This document shows, in pieces, positions 1 through 11,500 of a stretch of 64,000 nucleotides of DNA (position 1 is the first letter of the stretch; every line of letters begins with the position of its first letter). Position numbers and translations under genes: made by a program. This stretch comes from Orobanche coerulescens (taxonomy: Eukaryota > Streptophyta > Magnoliopsida > Lamiales > Orobanchaceae), in NCBI GenBank assembly GCA_033398695.1, contig CM065815.1:104436501-104500500 (forward strand), given 5' to 3'. Below the pieces are notes generated by a model that ran no database searches, had not been told where the DNA came from, and saw nothing but the letters and a program-made list of their open reading frames with translations.

Positions 1-466
1 GGCAGTGAACTTAATGATTCAACAAATATGCTTATACGATACTAGTGACCAAGGATAATAATACTCTATTTTTAAAAAGACAATGAAGTTTAGTGGAGTT
101 TAAAGGAACTTCATCAATTTCGAATGAATAGTGACATGACTTTGAGAAAATGGATAAGTGATGTAAATTATATCCGTTTCAAGAGTTCAACAGAAGGATT
201 GATCCAGTTGGGGAAATGCCGTGGATAATTAATAAAGTACTTTGGCCAATGACTTAGGAATTTTTAATTTGACTATGCATATTCCAAGTGAATAGCGACA
301 AGTCGAAAGAGATCTTTAATGAGAATCGACTCGAGAAATCTACATTAGGTCTCAATATTATGGTTCACTTCATCCTAGGTGGAATTCTCATCTAAGTCCG
401 AAGAATCTTATCCTGGTTAGCCCGTTGTAAGTGTCCTTCTCACAAAGCGGGCTTCGATACCACTCC
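1..466 (-). mobile_element. Element K internal leader (5' end, cut by window edge)
   Basis: This is the first 466 bp of the internal region of a minus-strand LTR retrotransposon whose 5' LTR lies immediately to the right. It begins with a primer-binding site and shows no open gag frame, so it is read as untranslated leader. The rest of the element lies outside the window. The lineage cannot be assigned without coding sequence. Confidence 0.6.
447..462 (-). promoter_or_regulatory. Primer-binding site of element K
   Basis: On the minus strand the LTR end is followed after four bases by TGGTATCGAAGCCCGC. This resembles the initiator-Met tRNA primer site TGGTATCAGAGC found in other elements here. 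It fixes the element's orientation and identifies the adjacent LTR as the 5' one. Confidence 0.6.
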
Positions 467-3400
467 TGTCACGCCCCCAACATGGGGAAGGACGAGGGCG
501 CGACGCATCGGTCGATCAATCAATCAAAATGCGATAATAAATAGCGGAAGCAAAATAAAGATTGGATAACATTTCAAACAACCATCTTAGCCCGATGTAC
601 TAAGATTCGCTGTGAAAAAGTTGATACTCGAAATTACACTGTTCATAAGTTTGCAGCGGAAAAAACCAAACGAATTAAGTACGAAGCATAACTAACTATT
701 ACAAGTTGGGATAACAACAGAAATTCTAAGAACAGAAGTCCTAAATCTTGAAGGCATTCTTCTATTCGGCCTCTTCCACGAAGCCTTCTTCGTCCTCTGC
801 TGTTTGCTCATTCTCTGGTTTAAAAGGGAAAACGGTGGGGTGAGACAAAAGGTCTCAGTGAGTGGGTGATCGTGTGCGAGTGTGGGTCTTTTCTTTGAAA
901 ATTTTTTAAGTGATGCATGATTTAATCAATTATAAAAAAATGAGAACAATTACAATTATATCGAAATTTTATAAACAATAATTATTGTGTAGTTGTAATA
1001 TTATAATCCAATCCCCGTGGACGGATATCAAGTCAAGCAATACCAATCGATCGATCAAATCTGGTTTGAATCCTGTCGATGTGGACTTTGGATTCTAAAC
1101 TCTCCTTATCACTCCTAGCAAGATAGGCCGTCGCCCCAAGATTTGGACCGTCGCCCCAAGATGCTGAGCCTTCGCTCTCACACTTAGCGTGTGCTTCCTT
1201 ATCTCTTATCTGGGCTCGGTATGTCCTTAGCTGTGGGTCAATACCCGGATCACACCATAATCGCGATTATACCCCAAGTCTACGACCCAGGTCCCTCGGA
1301 ACACTCCGTTCCTCGGTTATGGGAATAGGAAACAACGGTAGCCTTGTTCATGAACCGCAGCCGCACTGCTTGATCCAAGACTCGGTCTAACAGTCCCGAC
1401 ACGATTTGGGACTCTAGAGGTGGCTCCTACAGCTCAAGAGGTGGCCCCCAGATTGTAAGTCGGCACTCTGTTTCATATGGACTCAAGAGGTGGCCCCCGT
1501 CCGTCGACGTGGCACTTTGTTCCGATAGAGTTAGAGGCGGACCCGTCCGTGGCACTTTGTTTGTATATCACTTAGTTCCCAGACAGACACAGTTATCAAT
1601 TTGACGCGTTTCACACGTAAACGTTCGGTCAGTGAGGTTAGTAGCGTCTTTTGATTAAGTATGGAATATAGTTAATTTTATTTGTGGCCCGGTAATGCGG
1701 AATAGGACTTGTATATAGACTCGAAAATATTCTCAATAATTTATTAACAATCTGATGGGTTCATATTAGATATATTAAATGGGTAGGTTCGACGAAATGA
1801 AACGAGAGTTTCGTAAATAGTTTGAAAGGACGTTTTTGCCCTTAGGTTCAAACCTAAGCGTTGGAGTATGAAACGAAATCGGATGGTTATGAAATTTTAT
1901 GAGGAAGCCAAAAATAATTCCTCGACTCCAGATTAAATGAAAATTCGGAAATTTCCAGTTTCGGGACTGAAATTCCCAGAAATTACGATATTGCTCCAAA
2001 CCTTAAGGAAATCGTTCCGAGGCATATAGGGCTATGAATTTAGCTCGGAATTTAACGAAATTTTACGAGATGACTTATGATGAACCTGGAATTACAGATT
2101 TGTGAAAATTATAGAAAATTTCGGACCTGATCCAGAAGTTTGGGATTCTTGCATTTTGACCCCGAAATTATTTAAAATTTGCGATTTGCACTATTAAGTT
2201 TAGATGTCGAACTCCGAATCACTTGAAACTTTATGGACAGCCTATACGGGGTATAATATATTCTGTCCAAGGTCCAGAATGTTGTATTTTTCGAAATTTT
2301 CAGTTTAATCCTCAAACTTTAGGAAATTACAATTTATGCCCAAAAGCTCCGTTTACTCGTTTCAAGTCTCGTTTTGGCCGCAAATAAATTATCCATATAT
2401 CATAACATAATCATATAACACAAGATTTCAGATTTTGGTAGAGTTTCAACGACATATAGAAGAAAACATATAACTTTCAAGTTATCACAAAATCGGCACC
2501 CGACTACCAAATCGGTTGTCGTTTAAATTCAATAAATCATATTGCATATGGTTATAACTATAACATTCATCTTTAAAAACATACATTTATACAAGAATTT
2601 CAGATTAGTACATACTTTCATATTTTTCATAATATTCGATGATTATGTTTAAGAAAAACGAATTTCACATAGTTATACATAAAATCATAAAATGAAATTA
2701 TAACATGAAGATTTTAACAAAGATCATATCAAAAGAATCTTGAAATACTTCAGATTTAACACATGCATCACAAGAAGAAGAATAGATTTCTACTTTGAAG
2801 TTTGAAAGAGTTTTCACCCACCTCGATCTTGTCGGATTTGGTCGGTTATAGGTCTTGAAAGTTGGAAAACGGCCTCTCCTCTACTACTATATGGTTTGGC
2901 CGATCCATATGCACCCCCAAGGTGAGAATTATGTTTTCATGTATTAATATTGAGGTTAGATTATGGAGGATTTCATAAGAATTTATGGAAATAGTTATAA
3001 GGGATGAGATTACCTATTTCTTGTTGAAAATCTTCTTCCTCCTCCTTCTTCTTCCTCTTGGTTCGGCCCTCTCTCTCTCTCTTAGACTCTCAAATTTCAG
3101 ATTTTTTGGTTGTTGGTTTAAGTGTAGAGGGTTAGGTTAGTATGTAGTATTTAATGGTGGTGTTATGAGGGTTTGGGAAGAGTAATGTGTAGAAGACTTG
3201 TTACATGTGTCAAGATGTTTCATGCAAGTCTTCCATGTGATGAGTGAAGAATCTAGAGCTCCACTCTTCTACTCCCTCATGGCCGCCCATGTGTATATAT
3301 ATATATATATATATATTATTTTTTTTGTTAAATTAAGAGTATAATTAAAATGGTAAAGGATTTAATTAGTTGGGTTGGGCTTTGAAGTGTAACTTCAAGT

Positions 3401-3659
3401 CTTATGATTTTTAATGAGTTGGGTTGAGTCCATTAGTGAGTCCACATGTAGTTAGGTGTTGACAATTAGCCCAATAGGTGAATCAACACACTAATTTAAT
3501 TTTTATTAATTGGTTTATTAAGTAAATTACAAAGTTAAAGAGTGAAATAAAATAAAATAGATGTAGGTTATATCATGTCATAAAATAACTATTATTAAAT
3601 TACATCATGATTTGATACATTGTACATGTGATAAGTTATCGAATTTACGGGGTTTTACA
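467..3659 (-). repeat. 5' LTR of element K (about 3.2 kb)
   Basis: On the minus strand this begins TGTAAAACCCCG (at 3659) and ends GGGGGCGTGACA (at 467), a standard TG..CA LTR, and a primer-binding site follows. It is unusually long. It contains a (TA)n tract at 3296-3317, a pyrimidine tract near 3070, and a cluster of short direct repeats at 1408-1570. Comparison with the related LTR at 18541 shows that K interrupted the 5' LTR of element A just before CTCAAAGG. The TSD would begin CTCAA, but its partner is off-window. No coding frame is supported. Confidence 0.65.
1408..1570. repeat. Short direct repeats in LTR K
   Basis: Three to four imperfect copies of CTCAAGAGGTGGCCCCC alternate with copies of GTGGCACTTTGTT. 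They lie inside the K LTR and may correspond to the palindrome clusters seen in the other LTR families, but these units are not palindromic. Confidence 0.6.
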
Positions 3660-4438
3660 CTCAAAGGCAAGTATATATTTATGATTGTACGTTCTCGACT
3701 TTGAAAGTCAGGTATATTAATGGCATGATTATTTATATCCACTCTGGGGCGGGCCGACGGGTCCCCTGAGGGTTTCGTAGCCTCTTGATGCGATTCCACG
3801 GATGATATGAATGAACCACTCTGGGATGGACCAACGAGTCCTCTGAGGGTTCCGTAGCCTCTGGTGCGGTTCCACGGTATTCATATATGTATTGTTGTGA
3901 TGCTATAAGATTTAGTTATTCCGGAATACTAGTCTTGAATTGTTGAATTGACGGTTACATTTACTTTATTGTCGAGGAGTATTGTATTTCATACTTGATA
4001 TACTTGCACTAGCTATTCGACGGCTAACCCCTTTATGGGGGAAATACTTTTTATGTATTTCAGGTTCCAGGAGAGCGGTCAGGCAGGTATCGGGTCGGCA
4101 TGAAGATGGTAGGCAAGTGTGATACTGTGTCTTTCCTCTGGTTATGTTTTGTGTTTCTTCATTCAGTGTTGTTGTACTGGAATGGTTATTGAATACTCGA
4201 GTATTGTTTTCCATTTTCCTTGATGTCCCGGTTTGTGTTTGCCGAGGTATTGATTTGTGTTGTGATGTCTTTGAGATACATTGGATATGTTTTGAATACC
4301 CTTTGTATTGTTCTTCATTCCATTGTATGTAGACCTTCTCGGTCGAAAATTTATAGTTCCGCGTATGTTTAGCCTTGTGGGTCCCACGGTGGGGCTCACG
4401 GCGCTGTAATATTCCCTGAATAACTTGGGGGTGTTACA
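3660..4438 (+). repeat. 5' LTR of element A, 3' part only
   Basis: It is nearly identical to 18541-19316 and ends GGGGGTGTTACA just before the primer-binding site. The upstream portion was separated by the insertion of K. It includes a pair of adjacent hairpins at 4027-4062 shared with the other LTRs here. Confidence 0.85.
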
Positions 4439-4443
4439 GATTA

Positions 4444-4456
4444 TGGTATCAGAGCC
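4444..4456 (+). promoter_or_regulatory. Primer-binding site of element A
   Basis: TGGTATCAGAGCC lies five bases after the LTR end and matches the 3' end of plant initiator-Met tRNA. It primes minus-strand cDNA synthesis in Ty3/gypsy and copia elements. Confidence 0.9.
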
Positions 4457-4683
4457 TTAGGTCTATGGATACCTAGGTTGTCGGTCTTTTGGGTCAAGTG
4501 AGTCGTCATTTGTCCACAGTATCACTACTCTGCCATCATCACAGTGCGACCGGTACTTGTAAGACCTCTTACTCTTCTGGTGTTTCCTTATTCGTTTTGC
4601 TTCTATTTTTGGTATTCTCGAGAATCGGTCACTTCGATGACGTGCGAATGAATTGTACTTACGTGCCTTGTGTGTTCTTCAGT

Positions 4684-5940
4684 ATGTCAGCTGGTAGGGG
4701 ACGAGGCTGTGGTCGTAGCCGTGGATGTGGACGAGGACGTGGCGCGGCCGTTTCCCTTAGTTCTGTTGCGGGGTCAACCAACACCAGTTTGTCGAACTCG
4801 GTGCATCCTGACACCGAAAGTCAGCACGATCAGTCGAATGGCCAGGGGAACAGCGCGGACGTTGGAGTTGCGAACGTACTTCAACAATTGTCTACCCAGA
4901 TGACCATTTTAGCCCAAACTGTTCAGCTGAATAATCCAAACCCGAACACGGATGCCTTGTTTCAGAATGTAATCCGTATGCACCCTCCACAGTTTGGCGG
5001 TGCCACAGACCCGTTGGGTTGGGAAGATTGGCTAGCGGAGTTGGAGAAAACTTTTTAAGCGGTTGATTGCCCTGAGGTGAGGAAAGTACCGATTGCCCAG
5101 TATTTCCTCACTAAGGAGGCCGCTACATGGTGGAAAGTCATCAAGCCACAGGATCGTGTTGCCACGTGGGATGAATTTAAGGAACTTTTGGAGGCCGAGT
5201 TTTGTCCTTGGCCGGTGCGAGAGGGCCGAATCCGAGCCTTTTTCGAGGCTAAACCACAGAATATTCCTCTTTTGCAAGCAATCGTAGAGTACAACCAACA
5301 ATTGATCCACGTGAAGGACCAAGTGAGAAACGAGCGTGATAAAATCCGTTATTTTGATATGCGGATAAATATGGACTTACGGCGGTACATGGCCGGATTT
5401 GCTTGTACCACACTGAAGGAATATCATGACAGAGCTTTAGCCCATGATATGTTAAGCCCCGACAACGATACCACAGAAGAACCGAAGAAGCAGAAGGTCG
5501 CAGGAAATTTTTCTGGCTCTAAGAGTGGCAATTTCCAAAGGTCACAGACGACCAACCATTCTACCGGACAGTCGTCATGTTCTGCTAAAGGAAAGAGGGG
5601 TTTCCGTTCTGCTCCGGGCACCACAAATCGCACGGTAACATGCTATAATTGTGGCCGTCCAGGCCATGTTAATTTGGAGTGCAACTTTCCACCATTGAAG
5701 TGTCACACTTGCGGACAGATGGGACATAGAGCGGCTTATTGTTCCGAACCAAATCAGACTTTGGACACTCGGGCTTCTGCCCTAGTATCACTTGACCAAG
5801 GCATAAATCAGCGGCAATCTTTTGGTCAATCTCAGCAGAATTTTGGCAGGGGCCGGGGACGGGGTCAGAACGCTGGAGGGGGAAACTCTAGCGTTGGTTC
5901 GGTACAACCATGGGTCTATGAGATGCGTCGATCAGATGAA
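4684..5940 (+). pseudogene. gag: Gag of element A (nucleocapsid with two zinc knuckles)
   Basis: The likely start is the ATG at 4684, which opens a Gly/Arg-rich N-terminus (MSAGRGRGCG..). An upstream in-frame ATG exists, but the RGRG start matches elements I and D. The gag domain has the typical W..W..LEK and [12 protein letters not shown] blocks. Two CCHC knuckles follow: [14 protein letters not shown] (5641-5682) and [14 protein letters not shown] (5701-5742). A TAA at 5056-5058 interrupts the frame early; after it the same frame runs on through pol. The product would package element RNA in a cytoplasmic virus-like particle. Confidence 0.85.
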
Positions 5941-7083
5941 CCCGATGCGGCGGTGGCTTCAGGTACCATTCATATTTTATCTCATCCGGTCCGTGTGCTT
6001 TTTGATACGGGTGCTACACATTCTTTTATTTTCTTGGAGTGTGTAGGCCTTTTGAATATAACTTGTTTGACTGCTTGCGATCCCTTCATTGTGAAACTAC
6101 CTAGCGGGGACAGAATTGTGGGAAACCAGGAGATTAAAGATTTTCCTGTGACTATATCCGGTATGGAATGGTTATCGAATCTGATTGTAGTTGATATGGT
6201 AGGTGAGGACGTGATCCTCGGCGAGGACTGGCTTGATAGTCACCAAGCGAATATGAATTACCGTACTAAGGTTATCACCATGATGACTAAAGACGGAATC
6301 GAGTACTCATTTTTGGGACGTAAGTCGGGCAAATCCAAGTTACTTATTAGCGCCATGAAGGCCGTAAAACTTTTGAATAAAGGTTGTACGGGCTATTGGT
6401 GTTATGCCTTGAAAACGGAAGGGAACGAAGTCGATTTCTCTTCAATTCCGGTTGTTAATGAGTATCCCGATGTTTTTCCGGACGATCTCCCGGGATTACT
6501 GCCAGATTGTGAGATAGAATTCTCTGTGGACTTAGAGCCAGATGCAGCTCTGATTTCTAAGCCACCTTATCGAATGGCACCTTCCGAGATGCAAGAATTA
6601 AAGAATCAGTTGGGAGAACTTCTAGAAAGAGGGTACATCAGACCGAGCACTTCGCCTTGGGGCGCGCCTGTTCTCTTTGTGAGAAAGAAGGATGGTTCAC
6701 TACGTTTGTGCGTTGACTACCGTGATCTGAACAAAGTGACCATCAAGAACAAGTATCCCTTGCCTCGTAGAGACGATTTATTTGATCAATTGCAAGGGGC
6801 TGCAGTTTTCTCGAAAATTGATTTAAGATCAGGGTATTATCAACTCTGGGTGAGGGAGTCCTACGTTCCGAAGACGGCATTTCGGACGAGATATGGGCAT
6901 TATGAATTTGTAGTTATGCCTTTTGGGTTGACTATTGCGCCGGCAGTATTCATGCAGTTAATGAATAAAATTTTCATCGAGTATCTCGACAGGTGTGTAG
7001 TCGTCTTTATTGACGACATTTTGATATATTCTCGAGATAAAGAGGAACATGCCCGACACTTGCATTTGGTGCTAGATATTTGA
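5941..7083 (+). pseudogene. pol: Protease and reverse transcriptase of element A
   Basis: It continues in the gag frame. The aspartic protease motif FDTGATHSF is at about 6001. The reverse transcriptase fingers and palm are clear: [20 protein letters not shown] near 6710 and the catalytic FIDD at 7006-7017. The usual FGLTNAP reads FGLTIAP, a likely damaging change next to the active site. The frame ends at TGA 7081-7083 because one T is missing from a run that has four in the homologous part of element D. Confidence 0.88.
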
Positions 7084-7698
7084 GAACCGAGCACCTCTAT
7101 GCAAAATTCTCGAAATGTGAATTCTGGTTAGAAGAAGTTATGTTTCTCGGCCATGTGATTTCGGCCGAAGGGGTTCGTGTAGACCCGCAGAAGATTGAGG
7201 CAGTGCTAGATTGGGCACCACCTAAAAATGTTAAGGAAGTCCGTAGCTTTTTGGGCCTTGCTGGGTATTACCGTCGGTTTGTCGAGGGGTTCTCGAAACT
7301 CACTCGGCCGCTTACCAAATTACTCCAGAAGACCGAAAAGTTTGTTTGGTCGGATGAGAGACAACAGAGCTTCGATGATCTAAAGAGACGTTTAACTTCA
7401 GCGCCGATTTTAAATTACCTCATGGTAGTGAGGGCTTTGCAGTTTATAGTGACGCTTCGGGTCAAGGTCTTGATGTGTGCTTATGCAGCATGACAAGAAG
7501 ATAGCTTTTGCATCACAACAACTAAAGCCATATGAGATGAATTATCCTACTCACGATTTGGAGTTGGCCGCAATTGTCTTTGCACTCAAGAATTGGCGGC
7601 ATTATTTGTATGGTTCCCCGTGTCGGATTTATACCGATCACAAGAGCCTGAAGTATATTTTCAGTCAGAAGGAGCTGAATATGAGACAGAGACGTTAG
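7080..7698 (+). pseudogene. pol: RT thumb and RNase H of element A
   Basis: After the frameshift the frame resumes with the RT thumb/connection ([18 protein letters not shown]) and RNase H. A second one-base loss near 7463 truncates the block before VLMQH, and the reading moves to the frame starting at 7477. RNase H residues around DLELAA and [10 protein letters not shown] are present. TAG at 7696-7698 replaces the conserved Trp of RQRRW. Confidence 0.85.
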
Positions 7699-7704
7699 TT
7701 AGAG

Positions 7705-8420
7705 TTGATAAAGGATTACGATTTGGAAATTCTTTACCACCCCGGAAAAGCCAATGTCGTCGCGGATGCTTTGAGCCGCAAATCGGCATCTCTTCAAATG
7801 CTCGAGGTTCTTACATCTCAGACGAAAATTCGTCAGGATTTAATTGAGCAAGGAATAGAAGTTTGGCTTCAACGAGTACAAGGACAGTTGTGTACTCTCG
7901 AAATTACTTCGTCCTTGGTTGATAACATCAAAGGGAAGCAGTGGAGTGACCCGATGATCTCTCAACTGAAAGAGGATGTAATTAAAGGAAAATCTCCTGG
8001 CTTTATGGTTCAAGAGGATAGTATTCTGAGATTTCAGGGCAGGCTTTGTGTTCCGAACGATTTAGAGTTGAGGCAGAGAATTCTCCGAGAAGCTCATGCT
8101 ACGCCTTACTCAATCCACCCCGGGACGAGTAAGATGTACAAAGATTTGAAACGTAATTTTTGCTGGAACAACATGAAGAAGGATGTCACGGAATTTGTAC
8201 TGTGGTGCCTGACGTGTCAACAAGTCAAGATCGAACATCAACGACCAGCGGGGTTGTTGAAACCGCTTCCCAATCCCGAGTGAAAGAGGGAAGACATTTT
8301 GATGGATTTCATCACTGGCATGCCGAGAACTCAGGCCGGAATGAATATGATTTAGGTAATTGTCGATCGGTTGACCAAGTCTGCACACTTTTTGGGTATT
8401 AAAAATACTTGGGGACCGGA
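7705..8420 (+). pseudogene. pol: Integrase of element A, N-terminal half
   Basis: In the same frame as the RNase H part. It has the H2C2 zinc-binding domain (HPGTSKMYKDL at about 8119 and CLTCQQ at about 8206) and the first Asp region of the catalytic core (MDFITGMPR). Two conserved Trp codons are stops (TGA 8281-8283, TAG at about 8353). At 8420 the core breaks off and runs directly into LTR sequence, so the second Asp, the Glu and the C-terminal domain are gone. Confidence 0.85.
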
Positions 8421-8601
8421 TGTTGTGATGTCTTTGAGATACATTGGATATGTTTTGAATACCCTTTATATTGTTCTTCATTCTATTGTATGTAGACCTT
8501 CTCGGTCGAAAATTTATAGTTCCGCATATGTTTAGCCTTGTGGGTCCCATGGTGGGGCTCACGGCGCTGTAATATTCCCTGAATAACTTGGGGGTGTTAC
8601 A
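8421..8601 (+). repeat. 3' LTR stub of element A
   Basis: These 181 bp match the end of the A LTR (compare about 4258-4438) and of LTR C (19136-19316), ending GGGGGTGTTACA. Its 5' boundary is an internal-deletion junction with integrase. The flank GACTGGACC is the same as that following LTR C at 19317. Confidence 0.85.
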
Positions 8602-8611
8602 GACTGGACCT

Positions 8612-8706
8612 CTGACCCGACCATGTCATATGACACGGCCCGTGTCGTTCCTGCACAGAAAATGAGATATGGTCTGCCTGCATGACCCGACCGTGTCATA
8701 CAGGCC
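8612..8706. repeat. GACACGG palindrome cluster in B1 3' UTR
   Basis: It contains GACACGGCCCGTGTC and degraded relatives (CCCGACCATGTCA, CCGTGTCATA). The same cluster is at 19323-19440 with one extra unit, and similar boxes lie in the B2 LTR at 26286-26530. Confidence 0.65.
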
Positions 8707-8969
8707 TGGATAGTGCAGTTTTGTCCTCGGGTCTTTTTCCTGCGAATTGAACACCAATAGTTGAACTCGTTAGTTCTATAACAAGTAAAAATATAACGAA
8801 AGTGCGAAAAAGAACAAAACGTAAAAAAATAAAAACTATTGGGTTACCTCCCAATTAACGCTAAGTTTAACGTCTTCAGCCAGACGTCTTCGACGGGAAG
8901 TTCTTATAGCTCGATTAAAGTTATTACAAACACGGCCTCCTTTTGATTTGGATGATAGTAGTGTTTAAC

Positions 8970-9824
8970 TCATTGTCCGTTGACTTTAAATACTTCTCCA
9001 TCTCTGCTCATGAGCTCGACTACTCCTAGTGGAAGTATTTTCTTGATTACGAATGGCCCTGACCATCTTGATTTTAATTTTCCGGGAAACAATTTTAATC
9101 TTGAATTATAGAGAAGTACTTGCTGCCCCGGCATAAATTCACGTTTTACGATCATCTTGTCGTGCCATCTTTTGGATCTCTCTTTGTAGATTCAAGAGTT
9201 TTCGTAGCATTCATCCCGAAACTCTTCCAACTCGTTTAGCTCTAGCAATCTTTTCTTTCCGGCGGCCTCAAAATCCAGATTTATTCTTTTTACTGCCCAC
9301 ATCGCCTTTTGCTCCAATTCCAAAGGTAGGTGACATGATTTCCCAAATATGAGTTGATAGGGAGATGTTCCCAAAGGAGTTTTGTAGGCCGTACGATAAG
9401 CCCAAAGTGCATCGTCGAGCTTGGACGACCAATCTTTCTGAGATGTACTCACCGTCTTTTCCAGGATTAATTTGATCTCTTTGTTAGCCGCTTCGGCTTG
9501 TCCATTTGCTTGTGGATGATAGGCCAATGATATCTTTGATCGGACCCCATATTTCTGAAGGAGTTTATCCATGATTTTGTTGACAAAATGCGATCCCAGA
9601 TCATTGATTAACGCTCTTGGAGTTCCAACTCGACAAAAAATGTTCTTCTTTAAAAATTTCATTACTACTTGAGCATCATTTGTTGGGGAAGAAATTGCCT
9701 CGATCCATCGAGATACATACTTGACCGCTAGTAAAATGTACTTATTCCCATATGATGAGGAAAATGGACCCATGAAGTTGATGCCCCAAACGTCAAATAG
9801 TTCAACCTCAATTACGTTGGTCAT
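8970..9824 (-). pseudogene. pol: Athila integrase core and C-terminus (B1)
   Basis: On the minus strand from 9824: catalytic core with [21 protein letters not shown] and [16 protein letters not shown], giving Asp, Asp and Glu positions in the expected order. The C-terminal domain RWSGPFVIKKILPLGVVEL follows at 8970-9155. A stop lies between the blocks near 9192. A small deletion near 9822 causes a frameshift from the zinc-binding domain. In B2 the DRG motif after the second Asp is intact; here it reads DLG. Confidence 0.8.
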
Positions 9825-10678
9825 GGCATCTCATGACGCCTTGAAATATTCCCCACTCGTTGGCATCTATCGCATTGTTGAATGAAGAGATAGCAATTTT
9901 TGTATAACGTAGGCCAATAAAATCCGCTTTGCAACACCTTTGCAGCAGTCCGTGTTACTCCAAAATGTCCTCCGGTTGGTGAAGAATGGCATTGTTGAAG
10001 AATTTCATCCCATTCCTCTTGCGGTACACATCTCCTCACTATCAGGTCGGCACATCTCTTAAAAAGTAGTGGATCATCCCACATATAGAACTTGATATTA
10101 TGTAGGAATTTCTTCTTTTGATAATGAGATAAATCCAGGGGTAGCACGACCAAAAAATTAACAATGTCAGCAAACCACGGAAATTTAGCTTCTACCATAA
10201 AAAGCCGCTTGTCCGGAAACTCTTCTTTAATCCCTTTAATCTCGGGCTACTCCTCCTTCTTGTACTCGAGGCGAGATAAGTGGTCAGCCACCACATTCTC
10301 ACAACCTTTCCTGTCTCGAACTTCCACGTCAAACTCTTGTAAAAGAAGAATCCACCGAATTAGGCGAGGTTTAGAATCTTTCTTTTCGAACAAGTACTTC
10401 ATAGCTGCGTGGTCCGTGTGTACTATCGTCTTTGTCCCGATTAAGTATGATCGGAACTTATCAAAAGCAAATACCACAACAACCATTTCTTTCTCTGTTG
10501 TTGTGTAATTTTGTTGGGATCCGCCCAATGTTTTGCTTGCATAATAAATAGCCCGAAAGAGTTTATCACGACGTTGTCCCAACACGGCTCCGACCGCATA
10601 ATCACTTACATCACACATGATCTCAAAAGGCTGAGACCAATCCGGTACTATGAGGATAGGAGCACTCACTACTGCCAT
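9821..10678 (-). pseudogene. pol: Athila RNase H and integrase zinc-binding domain (B1)
   Basis: RNase H ([15 protein letters not shown], then [12 protein letters not shown] and ADHLSRL) is followed by the integrase H2C2 region ending in CDRCQR. The two halves are in the same frame but are separated by an extra TAC trinucleotide near 10249 that creates a stop absent from B2. B1 keeps 14 RNase H residues that are deleted in B2. Confidence 0.8.
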
Positions 10679-10696
10679 CTTTAAAGTTTTAAATGC

Positions 10697-11227
10697 CTAC
10701 AAACACTCGTTAGAAAGAATGAAAGCGGTATCTTTTTCTAATAATTTATTCAAAGATTTAGTGGTTTTTGAAAAATCTTTTATGAATCTCCTATAAAAAC
10801 CCGCGTGACCAAGAAAACTCCTAATTGCCTTTTCATTCTTCGGTGGGGGAAGTTTCTCAATGGCGACAATTTTCGCCCTATCAACCTCCAAACCAGCGGC
10901 GGACACTCTATGGCCTAGGACAATTCCTTCTTGCACCATAAAGTGACATTTCTCCCTATTTAGCACGAGAGTAGTATCTTCACATCGCTGCAAAACTAAA
11001 GTGAGATTATGCAAGTAATGATCAAACGAATTTCCAAACACCGAAAAATCATCCATGAATACTTTCATTATATTTTCGATCAAACCATGAAAGATAGCCA
11101 TCATGCAACGTTGAAAAGTGGCTGGGGCATTACATAAGCCAAACGACATTCTACGATAAGAATAAATTCCATAAGGACATTTAAAAGCCATTTTTTCTTG
11201 ATCTTCCGGTGTTATGTAGTCTTGCAT
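10697..11227 (-). pseudogene. pol: Athila reverse transcriptase, C-terminal part (B1)
   Basis: It begins in mid-domain at ITPEDQEKMAF, then has FGLCNAPATFQRCM, catalytic FMDD and the thumb (CHFMVQEGIVLGH). The N-terminal RT half is missing. The first few codons of the open frame belong to unrelated sequence joined at 11219. The stop after NECL at 10697 is shared with B2, so it predates the duplication. Confidence 0.82.
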
Positions 11228-11500
11228 TGAAATTTCTGTGATGGTCTGGATGATAGATTTGGTGCGGATCTCTTGAACTTCCCACTTGTGCGATCCTTCG
11301 CCTGTCCCAACCGGGTCATCCCGCTTTCGATTCGGCTGGCAACCTCGATAGCTTCTATCATTGTAATCATTCTTAGTGGCAGCAAGCTTTGTTGTAGCGT
11401 AAACCTCAACCCGCGCTTAAATTTGTACAGTTTGTCCTCCTCTGTGCTCACCAGTCTTGAAGAAATGTTTGATCAATCTCCCGGGGGCATCTCATCATTC
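11220..11500 (-). pseudogene. gag: Ty3/gypsy gag fragment
   Basis: The minus strand encodes LVSTEEDKLYKFKRGLR and SLLPLRMITMIEAIEVASRI, typical of the C-terminal part of a gypsy gag domain followed by a Ser/Arg-rich linker. It belongs to a different family from A or B and is joined directly to B1's broken RT. No flanking LTR was found. Confidence 0.6.

Larger units (their letters stand above)
3660..8601 (+). mobile_element. Element A: decayed Tekay-like Ty3/gypsy retrotransposon
   Basis: The order is truncated 5' LTR, tRNA-iMet primer site, gag with two zinc knuckles, protease, reverse transcriptase, RNase H, integrase, then a 181-bp LTR stub. This order and the close protein resemblance to chromodomain-bearing element D place it among Tekay/Del-type chromoviruses. 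A deletion joins the start of the integrase core directly to the last part of the 3' LTR, removing the integrase C-terminus, chromodomain, PPT and most of the LTR. The coding frame has four in-frame stops and two one-base frameshifts. It is a dead copy. Confidence 0.85.
8602..11219 (-). mobile_element. Element B1: truncated Athila-lineage retrotransposon
   Basis: This minus-strand fragment carries 3' UTR, integrase, RNase H and part of the RT of an Athila element. It is collinear with 19317-21920 of element B2. It starts at the same base relative to the A-family LTR as B2 does, and it stops abruptly inside the RT at 11219. It is one half of a duplicated composite block. Confidence 0.85.

Noticed and set aside
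4163..4399. Minus-strand frame repeated at 8110-8562 and 19041-19277
   Set aside because: It is antisense LTR sequence duplicated with the A-family LTR. There is no domain and the frame is not independently conserved.
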